Of a DNA stretch of 36,919 nucleotides, positions 1-8,553 are shown piece by piece. How positions within the stretch are numbered: position 1 is the first letter of the stretch; the number at the start of each line of letters is the position of its first letter. Under the pieces are notes generated by a model. That model did not search any database. It had not been told where the DNA came from and saw only the letters and a list, made by a program, of their open reading frames with translations. A program made the translations under genes and the position numbers. Source of the stretch: Betaproteobacteria bacterium (GTDB lineage Bacteria; Pseudomonadota; Gammaproteobacteria; Burkholderiales; SG8-39); NCBI GenBank assembly GCA_009693435.1, contig SHXF01000047.1:1-36919 (forward strand), given 5' to 3'.

Positions 1-73
1 AGGTAGAAAAAGCAGAGAAATCGTCAAATAAACGGTCGGTAGCGAGTAATTTCATGCCTATCGCATATTTCAT
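1..73 (-). CDS. Partial ORF, probable transposase N-terminus
   Basis: Open frame running off the left edge. It can start at position 73 or at an internal Met at position 55, which begins MKLLATDRLFDDFSAFS. It is identical to the partial frame at the right edge of the window. Its place about 70-85 bases inside a repeated, AT-rich sequence edge fits the 5' end of a transposase gene. No conserved domain can be seen in so few residues, and the family was not recognised. Confidence 0.4.
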   Translation of the reverse strand, partial: MKYAIGMKLLATDRLFDDFSAFST

Positions 74-144
74 TCCGCAGTGGAGTGAATCACCTCTGTG
101 CTCAAATGCCAACTGCTAAAATTGAAAAAATCACAGCCTCTCAG
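1..144 (-). mobile_element. IS edge, left copy of a 144-bp terminal inverted repeat
   Basis: These 144 bases are a perfect reverse complement of 36773-36916. The sequence is AT-richer than its surroundings. On the minus strand it contains the start of an open frame that leaves the window. The likely IS tip reads GAGGCTGTG (minus strand, at about position 140). The insertion falls at or inside the 5' end of the MBL-fold gene and has removed its signal peptide. The IS family was not recognised. That this is an IS edge is inferred from the repeat plus open frame. Confidence 0.7.
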
Positions 145-1501
145 GCGCGCCGCCGCCACGATGGGCGAGCCGAAAACCATCCGTTATGTGTCAGAGGGCA
201 ACGGCTGGACCTTCGGCCAGGCGTTCGTGCCGGGCGCACCCTGGCCCAAAATCGCCGTGCACAACCAGATCCGCACCATCAACTACGACACCGGTTCGAT
301 GCGCCAGGAGATCACCTTCAGTCGTGCCGAGCCCAAGGGCGGCGGCGGCTATCCGCTTTCCGGACAGGTAACCAACAATGAGTTCATCAGCGGTGGCTCC
401 GCCTGGAATGTGGTGGGGAATAATCCGGTGGCAGGTCCCCGCTTTATCGCCGACCGCGTACACCAATTGTGGACCACGCCCCACGGCGTTCTCAAGGCAG
501 CGCAGAGAAACAAGGCCACGGTCGAGTTCCAGACCAAAGGCGGCAAGTCCCTGGCGGCGGTGAGTTTCACCGAACCCGGGCGCCTCACCGCCACGGCATA
601 CTTCAATGAGGCCTTCCTGCTGGAACGTGTCGAATCGCGCCTGCCGGATCCGGTCATGGGCGAAGCGGCAGCGGTCACGAACTACTCGGAGTATCGCGAC
701 ACGGGCGGGGTGAAATTCCCGATGCGCATCCAGCAGTCGCAGGGCGGCCATCCCACGCTGGACGTTATCGTCAAGGAGGCCCAACCCAATGTGCCGGCTG
801 ACATCCAGGTGCCTGAAGCAGTGGCGAAGGCCACCGACCGGATCACCAGCGATAAGGTGGCGGACGGTGTCTGGTTCATCGCCGGTGCCTCGCACAACAG
901 CGTCGCCATCGAAATGAAGGACCATATCGTGATGGTCGAGGCCCCGCTCAACGACGGGCGCAGCGGGCCGGTGATCGATCAGGTCAAAAAGCTCGCGCCG
1001 GGCAAGCCAATCCGCTTCGTGATCAATTCGCATCACCACTTCGATCATACCGGGGGCATCCGCACCGCTGCCGCCGCAGGCGCGACCATAGTCACCCAGG
1101 CGGCAAGCAAGGCGTATTTCGAAAAGAACCTGGCGACCGCGAGCCGGATCAATCCGGACATGCTGGCCAAGTCGGGCAAGAAGGGCAAGGTCAGAGGCGT
1201 CGGCGACAAGCTGGTGATGGGAGACGGCACGCGCAGCATTGAACTGCATCGCATTCAGGGCAGCCAGCACACCGACACCTTCCTGATTGTCTATCTGCCC
1301 AAGGAAAAACTGCTGGTCGAAGCCGACGCCTACACGCCGGCGCCACCCGATGCCAAGCCGCCTGCGACCCCCAATCCATACCATGTCAACCTGGTGGAGA
1401 ACATCGAGCGCCTGAAATTGTCGGTCGATCGCATCCTGCCGCTGCACGGGCGCGTCGTGCCCGTCGGCGATCTTTACACGGCGATCGGCAAGAAACGCTG
1501 A
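98..1501 (+). CDS. MBL-fold metallo-hydrolase, 5'-truncated by IS
   Basis: Metallo-beta-lactamase-fold hydrolase. The zinc motif HHHFDH lies at residues 312-317 (counted from the ATG at 98). Further likely ligands are His391 (GSQHTD), Asp410 (VEADAY) and His450 (LPLHGR). The N-terminal 300 residues match the long beta-rich region seen before the MBL domain in secreted members of this group. The first 16 or so codons come from the IS edge, and native sequence begins near RRAAATMGEP. The original start and probable signal peptide are therefore missing. An internal ATG at 161 could start a shortened, cytoplasmic form. The substrate is unknown. A strong terminator follows directly. Whether the gene is still functional cannot be judged; a 5'-disrupted pseudogene is possible. 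Confidence 0.8.
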   Translation: MLKCQLLKLKKSQPLRRAAATMGEPKTIRYVSEGNGWTFGQAFVPGAPWPKIAVHNQIRTINYDTGSMRQEITFSRAEPKGGGGYPLSGQVTNNEFISGGSAWNVVGNNPVAGPRFIADRVHQLWTTPHGVLKAAQRNKATVEFQTKGGKSLAAVSFTEPGRLTATAYFNEAFLLERVESRLPDPVMGEAAAVTNYSEYRDTGGVKFPMRIQQSQGGHPTLDVIVKEAQPNVPADIQVPEAVAKATDRITSDKVADGVWFIAGASHNSVAIEMKDHIVMVEAPLNDGRSGPVIDQVKKLAPGKPIRFVINSHHHFDHTGGIRTAAAAGATIVTQAASKAYFEKNLATASRINPDMLAKSGKKGKVRGVGDKLVMGDGTRSIELHRIQGSQHTDTFLIVYLPKEKLLVEADAYTPAPPDAKPPATPNPYHVNLVENIERLKLSVDRILPLHGRVVPVGDLYTAIGKKR

Positions 1502-1520
1502 TCGCGCGTTAGTCAGCCCC

Positions 1521-1557
1521 AGCCCCAAGCCGCGCGCGGCTTGGGGCTGTTTTTTTT
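1521..1557 (+). terminator. Intrinsic terminator after the MBL gene
   Basis: A perfect 14-bp inverted repeat (AGCCCCAAGCCGCG and its complement, no spacer, so the apical bases form the loop) is followed by G and then eight T. It lies 20 bases after the MBL stop codon and reads as a textbook Rho-independent terminator on the plus strand. Confidence 0.92.
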
Positions 1558-1627
1558 CCGCTCTGGCCGCCCTGAATCCGACCGCGCATTCGCCCCAAAA
1601 TGCGCGCTGCGATTCCCGGTAACATGG

Positions 1628-1687
1628 ATATCGGGACCAGACGTTGGAACATATCGGGACCAGACGTTGGAATCAGACACTGGAACG
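1628..1687. repeat. 23-bp-period direct repeat array (2.6 copies)
   Basis: A 22-bp sequence (ATATCGGGACCAGACGTTGG plus AA) occurs at 1628-1649 and again at 1651-1672, a 23-bp period. A degenerate partial copy follows at 1673-1687. On the minus strand each copy contains TCCAA-CGT-CTGGT. The same core with the same period recurs at 23721-23812. It lies just upstream of the VOC gene. Function is unknown; it could be a regulator-binding array or a dispersed genomic repeat. Confidence 0.85.
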
Positions 1688-1762
1688 TTCGACTGTCCGA
1701 CCAATGACGGCTTTGCGCGATGACCCTGTCGCCGCGGTCGCGAGCCTGCAAGGAGACAAATC

Positions 1763-2338
1763 ATGGGTCATGCCGATGTGATGGAAATGCGCGCGAAACC
1801 GAACCTGCTGCCCACATTGCCTGAGCGGCTGCACCACCTTGCCTATGTCGTTCGCGACCAGGAAGTGAACCGGAAATTTTTCGAAGACCTGCTGGGCATT
1901 CCGCTGGTCGCGACCTGGTGCGAGAAAGTGTTCAACAAGGACCTGGGCCGCGAAATCGAGTATTGCCACACCTTCTTCGGCGTGGGTGACAGTGGCGCGC
2001 TGGCGTTCTTCCAGTACGCCGACGAATCGCTCTACGAAGAGCCGACGGTGAATCCGGTGAAGATGAGCGGTTTTCGACACGTCGCTTTCAAGGTGGGCCG
2101 CGCCACCTTCGATGAACTCGACCGGCGCATCACGGCAGCGGGCATCGCCAAACGCATCACCGACCATGGCTATTGCCTGTCCTTGTACGTCATCAGTCCC
2201 GACAAGCTGCGCGTGGAGTTCACCGTCGATCCGCCCGACATCGCCAAGATCGATGCCATGCGCCGCGCCGATGCGCACGCGGAACTGGCGCGCTGGCTGG
2301 CGGGGGACCGACGTACCAATAACGACGATCGGCCCTGA
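1763..2338 (+). CDS. VOC family (glyoxalase/dioxygenase fold) protein
   Basis: 191-residue vicinal-oxygen-chelate protein. The usual metal positions appear as His24 or His25 (RLHHLAYVV), His106 (FRHVAFKV) and Glu152 (LRVEFTVDP), one per beta-alpha-beta module. Members of this fold are metal-dependent lyases, isomerases or extradiol dioxygenases; the two-module layout resembles ring-cleavage-type VOC proteins, but no substrate can be assigned. The start at 1763 is supported by AAGGAGA seven bases upstream. The gene stands alone between a terminator-plus-repeat region and a REP region, so it is probably monocistronic. Confidence 0.82.
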   Translation: MGHADVMEMRAKPNLLPTLPERLHHLAYVVRDQEVNRKFFEDLLGIPLVATWCEKVFNKDLGREIEYCHTFFGVGDSGALAFFQYADESLYEEPTVNPVKMSGFRHVAFKVGRATFDELDRRITAAGIAKRITDHGYCLSLYVISPDKLRVEFTVDPPDIAKIDAMRRADAHAELARWLAGDRRTNNDDRP

Positions 2339-2386
2339 ACCGTTCCCGGCAATCGTGTTGGCAGGTTCATAGGGTCGCAGTCACAG

Positions 2387-2460
2387 GTTGGGCTGAGCCC
2401 AACGGCCGATGCCCAACATGCTGGTTGCGATGACCGTGTTGGGCATCGCTGCGCTCAGCC
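2387..2460. repeat. REP-like paired hairpins
   Basis: Two stem-loops in succession: GTTGGGC-TGA-GCCCAAC (2387-2403), then GATGCCCAAC (2408-2417) pairing perfectly with GTTGGGCATC (2438-2447) across a 20-base loop. The type of sequence (GTTGGGC and GCCCAAC stems, CGCTGCGCTCA) recurs at 24915-25000, which supports a dispersed intergenic repeat family. Confidence 0.75.
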
Positions 2461-2461
2461 G

Positions 2462-2545
2462 AGCCTACGCCCTACGAACCTACGAGCTACGAGCCTACGA
2501 GCTACGAGCCTACGATCCTACGAGCTACGAGCTACGAGCCTACGA
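2462..2545. repeat. CTACGAGC short tandem repeat
   Basis: About ten consecutive 7- or 8-base units of the type TACGAGC/TACGAGCC, with a few variants (TACGAACC, TACGATCC, TACGACC). It abuts the REP-like hairpins and lies about 75 bases upstream of the next gene. Such a short array is likely to vary in length by slippage. Confidence 0.85.
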
Positions 2546-2621
2546 CCCCGCGATCTGCGCGCAGGCGAAGCCTGGCCACAGACAAATGGAATTTTTCCGC
2601 AATTCTTATAGTGAGTTTTGA

Positions 2622-3650
2622 ATGACGAACACATTGCTTCCCACCACCGTCGTCGGCAGCTACCCCCAGCCAGACTGGCTTATTCTCCGCGAGACACTCG
2701 GTGCGCGCGTGCCGCGCATCCGGGCGAAGGAAATCTGGCGCGTCGACGAGCCCTTTCTGGAGCAGGCGCAGGACGACGCCACGGTGCTGGCCATACGCGA
2801 CATGGAACGTGCCGGCATCGACGTCATTACGGACGGTGAGATGCGGCGCGAGAGTTATTCCAACCGGTTTGCGACCGCGCTGGAGGGGGTGGATGCCGAC
2901 AATCCCGGCACCACCATCAGCCGCACCGGGGGCAAGAGCGTGGTGCCGAGAATCGTCGGCCCCATCAAGCGCCGTTATCCAGTGGAAGTGCGCGATGTGC
3001 AGTTTCTGCGCGCGAATACCGATCGCATGATCAAGATTACCCTGCCCGGCCCGTTCACCATGGCGCAGCAGGCTCAGGACGAGTTCTACAAGGACGAAGA
3101 AGCTCTCGCCATGGCCTACGCCGCCGCGGTCAACGACGAGGTGCGCGACCTGAAAGCCGCGGGCGCCGACGTGATACAAATCGACGATCCCTGGCTGCAG
3201 GCCCGCCCCGAGCGCGCCGCGCGCTACGGGGTGAAGGCGCTGAACCGCGCGCTGCAGGGCATAGGCGGGCAGACCGTGGTGCACCTGTGCTTCGGCTATG
3301 CCGCGGCGGTGCGCGACAAGCCGAGCGGCTATTCCTTTCTGCCCCAGCTTGCCGATTGCACGGCGACGCAGATTTCGATAGAAGCTGCCCAGCCCAAAAT
3401 CGATCTGGGCGTGCTCAGGGAACTGTCCGCGAAAGCGATCATGCTGGGCGTCATCAGCCTTGCGGAGGCCACCGTGGAAAGCGCGGAGGAAGTCGCGGCT
3501 CGCATCCGGGCCGGACTCAAGCACGTCGCCGCCGAACGCCTGGTGCTCGCGCCTGACTGCGGCATGAAATACCTGCCGCGCGCCGCGGCGTTCGGCAAGC
3601 TGCAGTCGCTGGCGGCGGGTGCGGCGATAGTGCGGCGCGAACTAAGCTGA
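2622..3650 (+). CDS. MetE C-terminal-like (cobalamin-independent methionine synthase family) protein
   Basis: 342 residues matching only the C-terminal catalytic barrel of cobalamin-independent methionine synthase (UROD/MetE-like superfamily). Zinc-ligand equivalents are visible: His221 and Cys223 (VVHLCFGY), Glu254 (ISIEAAQP) and Cys313 (LAPDCGMKYLP). IDDPW at 187-191 corresponds to the substrate-binding IDEPA of MetE. The N-terminal folate-binding half of MetE is absent, so these proteins are likely methyltransferases using another methyl donor, or act in catabolism; the true reaction is unknown. The start at 2622 (MTNTLLPTTVVGSYP) matches the family, although no clear Shine-Dalgarno is seen. 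It is isolated from the operon downstream, which lies on the other strand. Confidence 0.85.
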   Translation: MTNTLLPTTVVGSYPQPDWLILRETLGARVPRIRAKEIWRVDEPFLEQAQDDATVLAIRDMERAGIDVITDGEMRRESYSNRFATALEGVDADNPGTTISRTGGKSVVPRIVGPIKRRYPVEVRDVQFLRANTDRMIKITLPGPFTMAQQAQDEFYKDEEALAMAYAAAVNDEVRDLKAAGADVIQIDDPWLQARPERAARYGVKALNRALQGIGGQTVVHLCFGYAAAVRDKPSGYSFLPQLADCTATQISIEAAQPKIDLGVLRELSAKAIMLGVISLAEATVESAEEVAARIRAGLKHVAAERLVLAPDCGMKYLPRAAAFGKLQSLAAGAAIVRRELS

Positions 3651-3900
3651 TCGCCGGCGAGAGTCACGGGTCGTCGCAAGGCATTGCAGCTGATTGAAGA
3701 AGTATGCAATGAACCCCGCGCAGCGCGCTTCCATACAACGCTGGACGACGAAACCAATCCGGTGGGGGCGGCCAATCGGCCAGGGTGGCGGATCGCGCGC
3801 CATCGAGACGCGCATCCGGGCGAAGCGCAGGGACATCCTTGGGCGCTGAGAATCGATTCGATACTTTGCCCGCGGGGGCCAGGTAACCTGCAGCATCGTT

Positions 3901-4881
3901 TCACTGCTGCGCGCTGAGACCCGCCTTCTTGCCCGCGTCTCCCCATTTCCTGAGGTCGGCCTCGATGGCGGCGCTCACCTGCGCCGGCTCCCACCACAAC
4001 ACATCGACACCGATTGATTGCAGGGTGCGCTTGTTGGCTGCATCTTCGTTCAGTTTTTTCAAGGCGTCGCGCACCTTGCCCAGGATTGCCGCGGGCGTGC
4101 CCACCGGCGCAAGAACGGCGAACCAGGTGGTCACGGTGAGTCCTGGCCAGGTATCCGCCAGCGGTTTCAGTTCCGGCGTGAGCGCAGAGGGTCTGGCGCC
4201 GGAGGTTCCGACCGCGATCAGCTTGCCGGCGCGCACCTGCGGCAGGCCTTGCGTGATCGGACCGCAGAACATCGACACTTCTCCGGTTACGGCCGCGAGG
4301 ATGGCCGGGGCCGACCCCTTGTAAGGAATATGCCGCATGTCGACGTTCGCAGCCGACTTGACGATTTCGCCGCACAAGTGCGCGGGTGAGCCGATGCCTG
4401 CCGATCCGAACGTCAGGCTGCCGGGTTTCGCTTTAGCGGCGGTCACCAGGTCAGCCAGTGTTTTGATGCCCAGCGTCGGATTGACCACGAGCATGAGAAG
4501 CGTATCCGCGACGCCGGCGATGGGCACGAGGTCCTTGCGCGGATCGTAGGGAATTTTCAGCACGTTCGGCGCCTGCACCAGCGGCAAGTCGGTGGTGAAC
4601 AGCAGCGTGTAGCCGTTGGGTTCGGCCTTCACCACCGCGTCGGCGCCTATGGTGCCGGTTGCACCGGCGCGATTGTCCACGATGACGGGTTGACGCCAGG
4701 CGTCGGACAATTGCTGCGCGTAGAGCCGCGCCATGATGTCTATGGGTGCGGTCGCGCTCGCCGGCACGATGAAGCGCACCGGGCGGCTTGGATAGCTGTC
4801 TTGCGCGAGTGCCGGACCTGCGGCGATGCCAATCAGCGACAGAACGACCCGCAGCAGTGGCGCGCGCGCCACGGTAGTCAT
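3901..4881 (-). CDS. Bug/TctC-family periplasmic receptor (third gene of operon)
   Basis: 326-residue tripartite-tricarboxylate-type solute receptor. A signal peptide ends at GPALAQ (residues 22-27). It is followed by YPSRPVRFIVP and then VDNRAGATGTIGADAV, the typical first-lobe motifs of Bug proteins, which bind carboxylated solutes in the periplasm. The start ATG lies one base after the sulfatase stop, so translation is coupled. No TctA/TctB membrane genes are nearby, the usual state of orphan Bug proteins in betaproteobacteria. The ligand is unknown; the sulfatase neighbour hints at an organic acid derived from a sulfate ester. The 250 bases between this stop and the preceding gene hold nothing I can identify. 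Confidence 0.92.
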   Translation of the reverse strand: MTTVARAPLLRVVLSLIGIAAGPALAQDSYPSRPVRFIVPASATAPIDIMARLYAQQLSDAWRQPVIVDNRAGATGTIGADAVVKAEPNGYTLLFTTDLPLVQAPNVLKIPYDPRKDLVPIAGVADTLLMLVVNPTLGIKTLADLVTAAKAKPGSLTFGSAGIGSPAHLCGEIVKSAANVDMRHIPYKGSAPAILAAVTGEVSMFCGPITQGLPQVRAGKLIAVGTSGARPSALTPELKPLADTWPGLTVTTWFAVLAPVGTPAAILGKVRDALKKLNEDAANKRTLQSIGVDVLWWEPAQVSAAIEADLRKWGDAGKKAGLSAQQ

Positions 4882-4882
4882 G

Positions 4883-6469
4883 TCAGGTGACCGCGGGGAT
4901 CACCACCCCCGTCTCCCGTGCGTACGCGTTCCAGGCCGCCACCAGCTCCTGCAGTTTCGCCGGTTCCTTCGCACTGAGGTCGGTGGTTTCGCCGGTATCG
5001 TTGGCAAGATTGAACAGCAGCCAGCGATTGACCGGCAACTCGGGGGCGATGTTCTTTGCGGCGCTGGGCAGGTACACCACCTTCCAGTCCCCCTTGCGCA
5101 GGGCGCGGCCGTACGCCAACTCCCAGCCGATCTCCTGCTCGGGCGGATGGACTTCGGCGCTGCGTCCGGCCAACAGTCCGGCCACCGAGGAACCGCGCAT
5201 CGCCAGCTTGTCCGGCGCGGGCGCCGCATCGATGCCGGCGAATTCCAGCAGCGTCGGCGCGAGGTCGGTCACGTGGATGAAGCCCGCGGCTTCACGCCCG
5301 CCCGCGACGCCCGGGCCGGCGGCGAACGCGCAGGTGCGCACCCCGCCCTCGGTGGTGTAGCGCTTGAACAGGAAGAAGGGCGCGGCCTGGGCTTCGGCCC
5401 AGCGCGGGCCGATGGAGGTGTAGCTGTCGGGGCGCCCGATGTTGTCGAACCGATTCACCGCATGCTCGGCAATCCACTCGCGCCATCCAGGCGAGTTTTC
5501 CCGCAACGTGCCGGAGGGGCCGTTGTCGGAAAGAAACATGATGAAGGTGTTGTCCAGCCGCCCGAGGCGATCCAGGGCCGCGACCACCCGCCCGACCGCG
5601 CGGTCCAGCGCATGCACCATGGCGGCGTAGATTTCCATCTTCCTCGCGTCCAGCGCGCGCTCGTCCGCCGTCAGTTCGCCCCACGGCTTACTGCCGAAGA
5701 AACCGGCGTGACGCACCTGCGCCACGGAAAGTCCCAGCTCGCGCATCCTCGCCATGCGCCGCTCGCGCAGCACTTCGGGCCCGTCGTCGTACTTGCCGCG
5801 ATTCGCGGCGATCAGGTCGGCCGGCGCCTGCAACGGACAGTGCGGCGCGGTGAAGGCAAGGTAGGCGAAGAATGGCCGCTCGTCCTTCTCCGACTCGTTC
5901 AGGAATTCGATCATGCGATCGGCGAAGACGTCCGTGGAATAAGCGCCGGCGGGCAAACTCGCCGGCCGGCCATCCATCTGATAGAGCGCTTTTCCGTGAA
6001 CGCCCGCGGTGGCATCTGTCTGGTCCGCGCCATAATGATTGTGCTCGCCCTGGAACAGCGCGAACGAGCGCTCGAATCCCTTCGCCGATGGCGGCGACTC
6101 GGCGTGAATGCCCAGATGCCACTTGCCCGACATCATGGTCCTGTAGCCGCCCTTGCGCAGGCGCTCGGCAATCGTGTCGGCGCGATCGTTCAGAAAGCCT
6201 TCGTAGCCGGGCTTGCCGCGTTGTTCCGGCGTGATGAGTTCGGCCATGGTGCCGAGGCCGACCTGGTGATGATCGCAGCCGGTCATCAGCATGGCCCGCG
6301 TGGTCGCGCACAGGGGAGAGGTATGGAAGTTGGTCAGCTTCGCGCCGCGCGAGGCGAGCGCATCGAGATTGGGTGTGACGATCTCGCCGCCGAAGGCGCC
6401 GAGGTCGGACCAGCCCATGTCGTCGACGACGATCAGCAGGATGTTGGGTCGCTTTGCAGTTGCATTCAT
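4883..6469 (-). CDS. Sulfatase (arylsulfatase family)
   Basis: 528 residues of the alkaline-phosphatase-superfamily sulfatases. RPNILLIVVDDMGWSD (7-22) carries the metal-binding aspartates 16 and 17. SPLCATTRAML holds the candidate formylglycine residue Cys54, SGKWHLG is at 114-120, and LSDNGP supplies further ligands. The signature is CATTR rather than the usual C-x-P/A-x-R, so residue 56 is Thr where Pro or Ala is normally needed for maturation. No signal peptide is visible, which suggests a cytoplasmic enzyme acting on imported sulfate esters. It lies 2 bases after one Bug gene and 1 base before another, clearly one operon. The exact substrate is unknown; aryl sulfates are one option, and phosphonate or sulfamate hydrolysis cannot be excluded. 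Confidence 0.9.
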   Translation of the reverse strand: MNATAKRPNILLIVVDDMGWSDLGAFGGEIVTPNLDALASRGAKLTNFHTSPLCATTRAMLMTGCDHHQVGLGTMAELITPEQRGKPGYEGFLNDRADTIAERLRKGGYRTMMSGKWHLGIHAESPPSAKGFERSFALFQGEHNHYGADQTDATAGVHGKALYQMDGRPASLPAGAYSTDVFADRMIEFLNESEKDERPFFAYLAFTAPHCPLQAPADLIAANRGKYDDGPEVLRERRMARMRELGLSVAQVRHAGFFGSKPWGELTADERALDARKMEIYAAMVHALDRAVGRVVAALDRLGRLDNTFIMFLSDNGPSGTLRENSPGWREWIAEHAVNRFDNIGRPDSYTSIGPRWAEAQAAPFFLFKRYTTEGGVRTCAFAAGPGVAGGREAAGFIHVTDLAPTLLEFAGIDAAPAPDKLAMRGSSVAGLLAGRSAEVHPPEQEIGWELAYGRALRKGDWKVVYLPSAAKNIAPELPVNRWLLFNLANDTGETTDLSAKEPAKLQELVAAWNAYARETGVVIPAVT

Positions 6470-6471
6470 GA

Positions 6472-7434
6472 TCAGTCAGCCTTTATGTTTGCCTCTTTCG
6501 CAACGGCGGTCCAGCGCGCAATGTCGGTCGCGATGACTTTGGCGAATTCTTCGCCGCTCATCCCGGATGGATCGACACCCAGTCCGGCGAACCGCTCGCG
6601 CACGTCGGGCAATGCGATGATGCGCGCAACTTCGTCGTGCAGCCGCCTGACGATCGCGGAGGGCGTGTTGGCCGGCGCAAACAGGCCGATCCAGACGAGG
6701 AAGGCCATGTCGGGCACGCCCGCCTCGGCCATCGTGGGCACCTCCGGCCAGGAGGGATGGCGCGTTGCCGACGTCACGGCGAGCGCGCGCAGTCTGCCGG
6801 ATTTTATCTGGCCCGCCGACGGGGGCGGATCGGCGAACGCGATGGTGATTTCTCCCGCAATTACGGCATTGACGAACTCGGCGCTGCTCTTGTAGGGGAT
6901 GTGCTGGAAGCGGGTGCCGGTCTTCTGATTCAGCATTTCCGAGGAAAGCTGGAACAGCGCCGAGGTCGAACCGTAGTTGACGCTGGTCGGCCGCGATCTC
7001 GCGAATTCGATCAGTTCCCGGACGGTCCTGGCGGGGGATGTGCCGTTCACAACCAGAATCAGGGGAAACGAACCGACCATGGTAATCGGCGCGAAATCGC
7101 GCAATGTCGAGTAAGGCAGCTTGGCGTAGATCGCCGGATTGCTGGTCATGGGGCCGCTCGGCCCCACCAGTATCGTGTGCCCGTCAGGCGCGGATTTCTG
7201 CACGAACTCAACAGCAATGATGCCCTGCGCACCCGGCTTGTTTTCGACCAGCACCGGCTGGCCGAAGGTTTCGCCGAGCTTGGCTGCGACGACCCGTGCC
7301 ACGATGTCGTTGCCGCCGCCCGCGGCAAACGGAATCACCAGGCGCACCGGTCGCGACGGATAACCAGTTTGTCCAGTCGCAGGATTGCACACGGCGGCGC
7401 ACAACGCCGCGGCCACAGCCATGAATCGCCTCAT
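6472..7434 (-). CDS. Bug/TctC-family periplasmic receptor (first gene of operon)
   Basis: 320-residue tricarboxylate-type solute-binding protein. The open frame extends upstream to 7548, but the start at 7434 (MRRFMAVAAALCAAVC) is chosen because CAAGGAGGAG lies just before it and gives a proper signal peptide ending near ATGQ. YPSRPVRLVIPFAAGGGNDI and VENKPGAQGIIAVEFV are classic Bug motifs. It leads a three-gene minus-strand operon with the sulfatase and a second Bug receptor. Its promoter should lie in the 197-base gap shared with the divergent CmcJ-like gene. The ligand is unknown. Confidence 0.93.
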   Translation of the reverse strand: MRRFMAVAAALCAAVCNPATGQTGYPSRPVRLVIPFAAGGGNDIVARVVAAKLGETFGQPVLVENKPGAQGIIAVEFVQKSAPDGHTILVGPSGPMTSNPAIYAKLPYSTLRDFAPITMVGSFPLILVVNGTSPARTVRELIEFARSRPTSVNYGSTSALFQLSSEMLNQKTGTRFQHIPYKSSAEFVNAVIAGEITIAFADPPPSAGQIKSGRLRALAVTSATRHPSWPEVPTMAEAGVPDMAFLVWIGLFAPANTPSAIVRRLHDEVARIIALPDVRERFAGLGVDPSGMSGEEFAKVIATDIARWTAVAKEANIKAD

Positions 7435-7631
7435 TGCCCGCTCCTCCTTGCCGATCGAAACCAGCGAAGCGGGCAGTGTACGGTTCGCTAGGGGGTTCGG
7501 CAAACAGGGTTCAGCGATGGTGTTGTGCCGCGCCGGCTGAAAGCGCATGTGGTTGCAATTAACCCGCCGCCCGGTCCAATATAGCGGCGGATACCCGCCG
7601 CAGTGCCAGTCCAGCCGAAGGAGAATGCATC

Positions 7632-8480
7632 ATGAATCAGGCCATCGTTGATCGACCCGCCAGCGTGCATGGCGGCGACCTGGTCGCCGCAATCAATTAC
7701 ACGCTGGATACCGGCGAGAAGCTGGTCAATGAAACCTTCGGCCCGAACAACATCCATCGCAAGAATAGCGGCACGCCGGACCCGCAGCCCGTGCGGGTGA
7801 GAAACGGCCGGCCGCTGGCCGCTAAATTCAAGCTCGATGTGAACGGCTTCGAATTCGTGGAGCACAAGACGGCGGTTGCGAACTTTTTCGATGCGGAAGA
7901 GCTGAAATCGGTTTACTACCGCGAAGTCGAAGCGCTTATAAAAAAAGTATCGGGCGCGACGCGCGTGGTGGTGTTCGACCACACGCTGCGATCGGGTGAC
8001 GAGAACGAGCGCGAGGAGAAATTGATCCGCGAACCGGTGCTCTCGGTGCATAACGACTACACCGAATGGTCCGGGCCGCAGCGGGTGCGCGACCTGCTGC
8101 CGGACGAAGCCGACACGCTGCTCGCGGGACGCTTCGCCATCATCCAGGCGTGGCGCGCCATCAACCAGCCGATCGAGGCGGATCCGCTCGCCATCGCCGA
8201 TGCGCGCTACCTCGACCCTGCCGACCTGCTGATTGCCGAGCGCCGCTTTCCGACCCGGGTGGGGCAGACTTACCGCATCCGCTACAACCCCGCGCATCAG
8301 TGGTTTTATTTTCCGCGGATGCGCCGCGACGAAGCGCTGGTGTTCAAGGTGTACGAGTCGTCCACCGACGGCCGCGCGCGTTTCACCGCCCACACTGCGT
8401 TCGCCGATCCAACCACGCCGCCGGGCGCGCCGGCGCGGCAGAGCATCGAGATTCGCACCCTGGCGTTTTTCGCCGCTTAG
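7632..8480 (+). CDS. CmcJ/NvfI-like (AsaB-type) oxidoreductase-family protein
   Basis: 282 residues resembling the CmcJ/NvfI/AsaB group, known mainly from fungal and actinobacterial secondary metabolism and from many uncharacterised bacterial proteins. Recognisable segments are FDHTLRSG, VHNDYT (the probable H-x-D metal pair), QAWRAINQPIEADPLAIAD and the C-terminal PRMRRDEALVFKVYES. By family these are candidate 2-oxoglutarate/Fe(II)-type or related oxidoreductases; the reaction here is unknown. AAGGAGA nine bases before the ATG supports the start. The next gene, a dienelactone hydrolase, is 73 bases downstream on the same strand, so the two may share a catabolic role. Confidence 0.75.
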   Translation: MNQAIVDRPASVHGGDLVAAINYTLDTGEKLVNETFGPNNIHRKNSGTPDPQPVRVRNGRPLAAKFKLDVNGFEFVEHKTAVANFFDAEELKSVYYREVEALIKKVSGATRVVVFDHTLRSGDENEREEKLIREPVLSVHNDYTEWSGPQRVRDLLPDEADTLLAGRFAIIQAWRAINQPIEADPLAIADARYLDPADLLIAERRFPTRVGQTYRIRYNPAHQWFYFPRMRRDEALVFKVYESSTDGRARFTAHTAFADPTTPPGAPARQSIEIRTLAFFAA

Positions 8481-8553
8481 AAGGGTCATACGACCCGAAC
8501 GGCGACAGCACTTACCCTCAGATGGCAGTAAGGACATCCGCAAAGGCAGACAT

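Noticed and set aside
191..1528. A 445-codon minus-strand frame opposite the MBL-fold gene
   Set aside because: No domain or signal is seen, and the plus strand carries all MBL zinc motifs and a terminator in the correct direction.
3684..3917. A 77-codon plus-strand frame between the MetE-like gene and the Bug gene
   Set aside because: There is no ribosome-binding site or domain, composition is biased, and it overlaps the end of the Bug gene on the other strand.
4826..6895. A 689-codon open frame on the plus strand across the sulfatase operon
   Set aside because: It is antisense to the sulfatase and Bug genes, which have clear domains, signal peptides and tight operon spacing; long antisense frames are common in GC-rich DNA.
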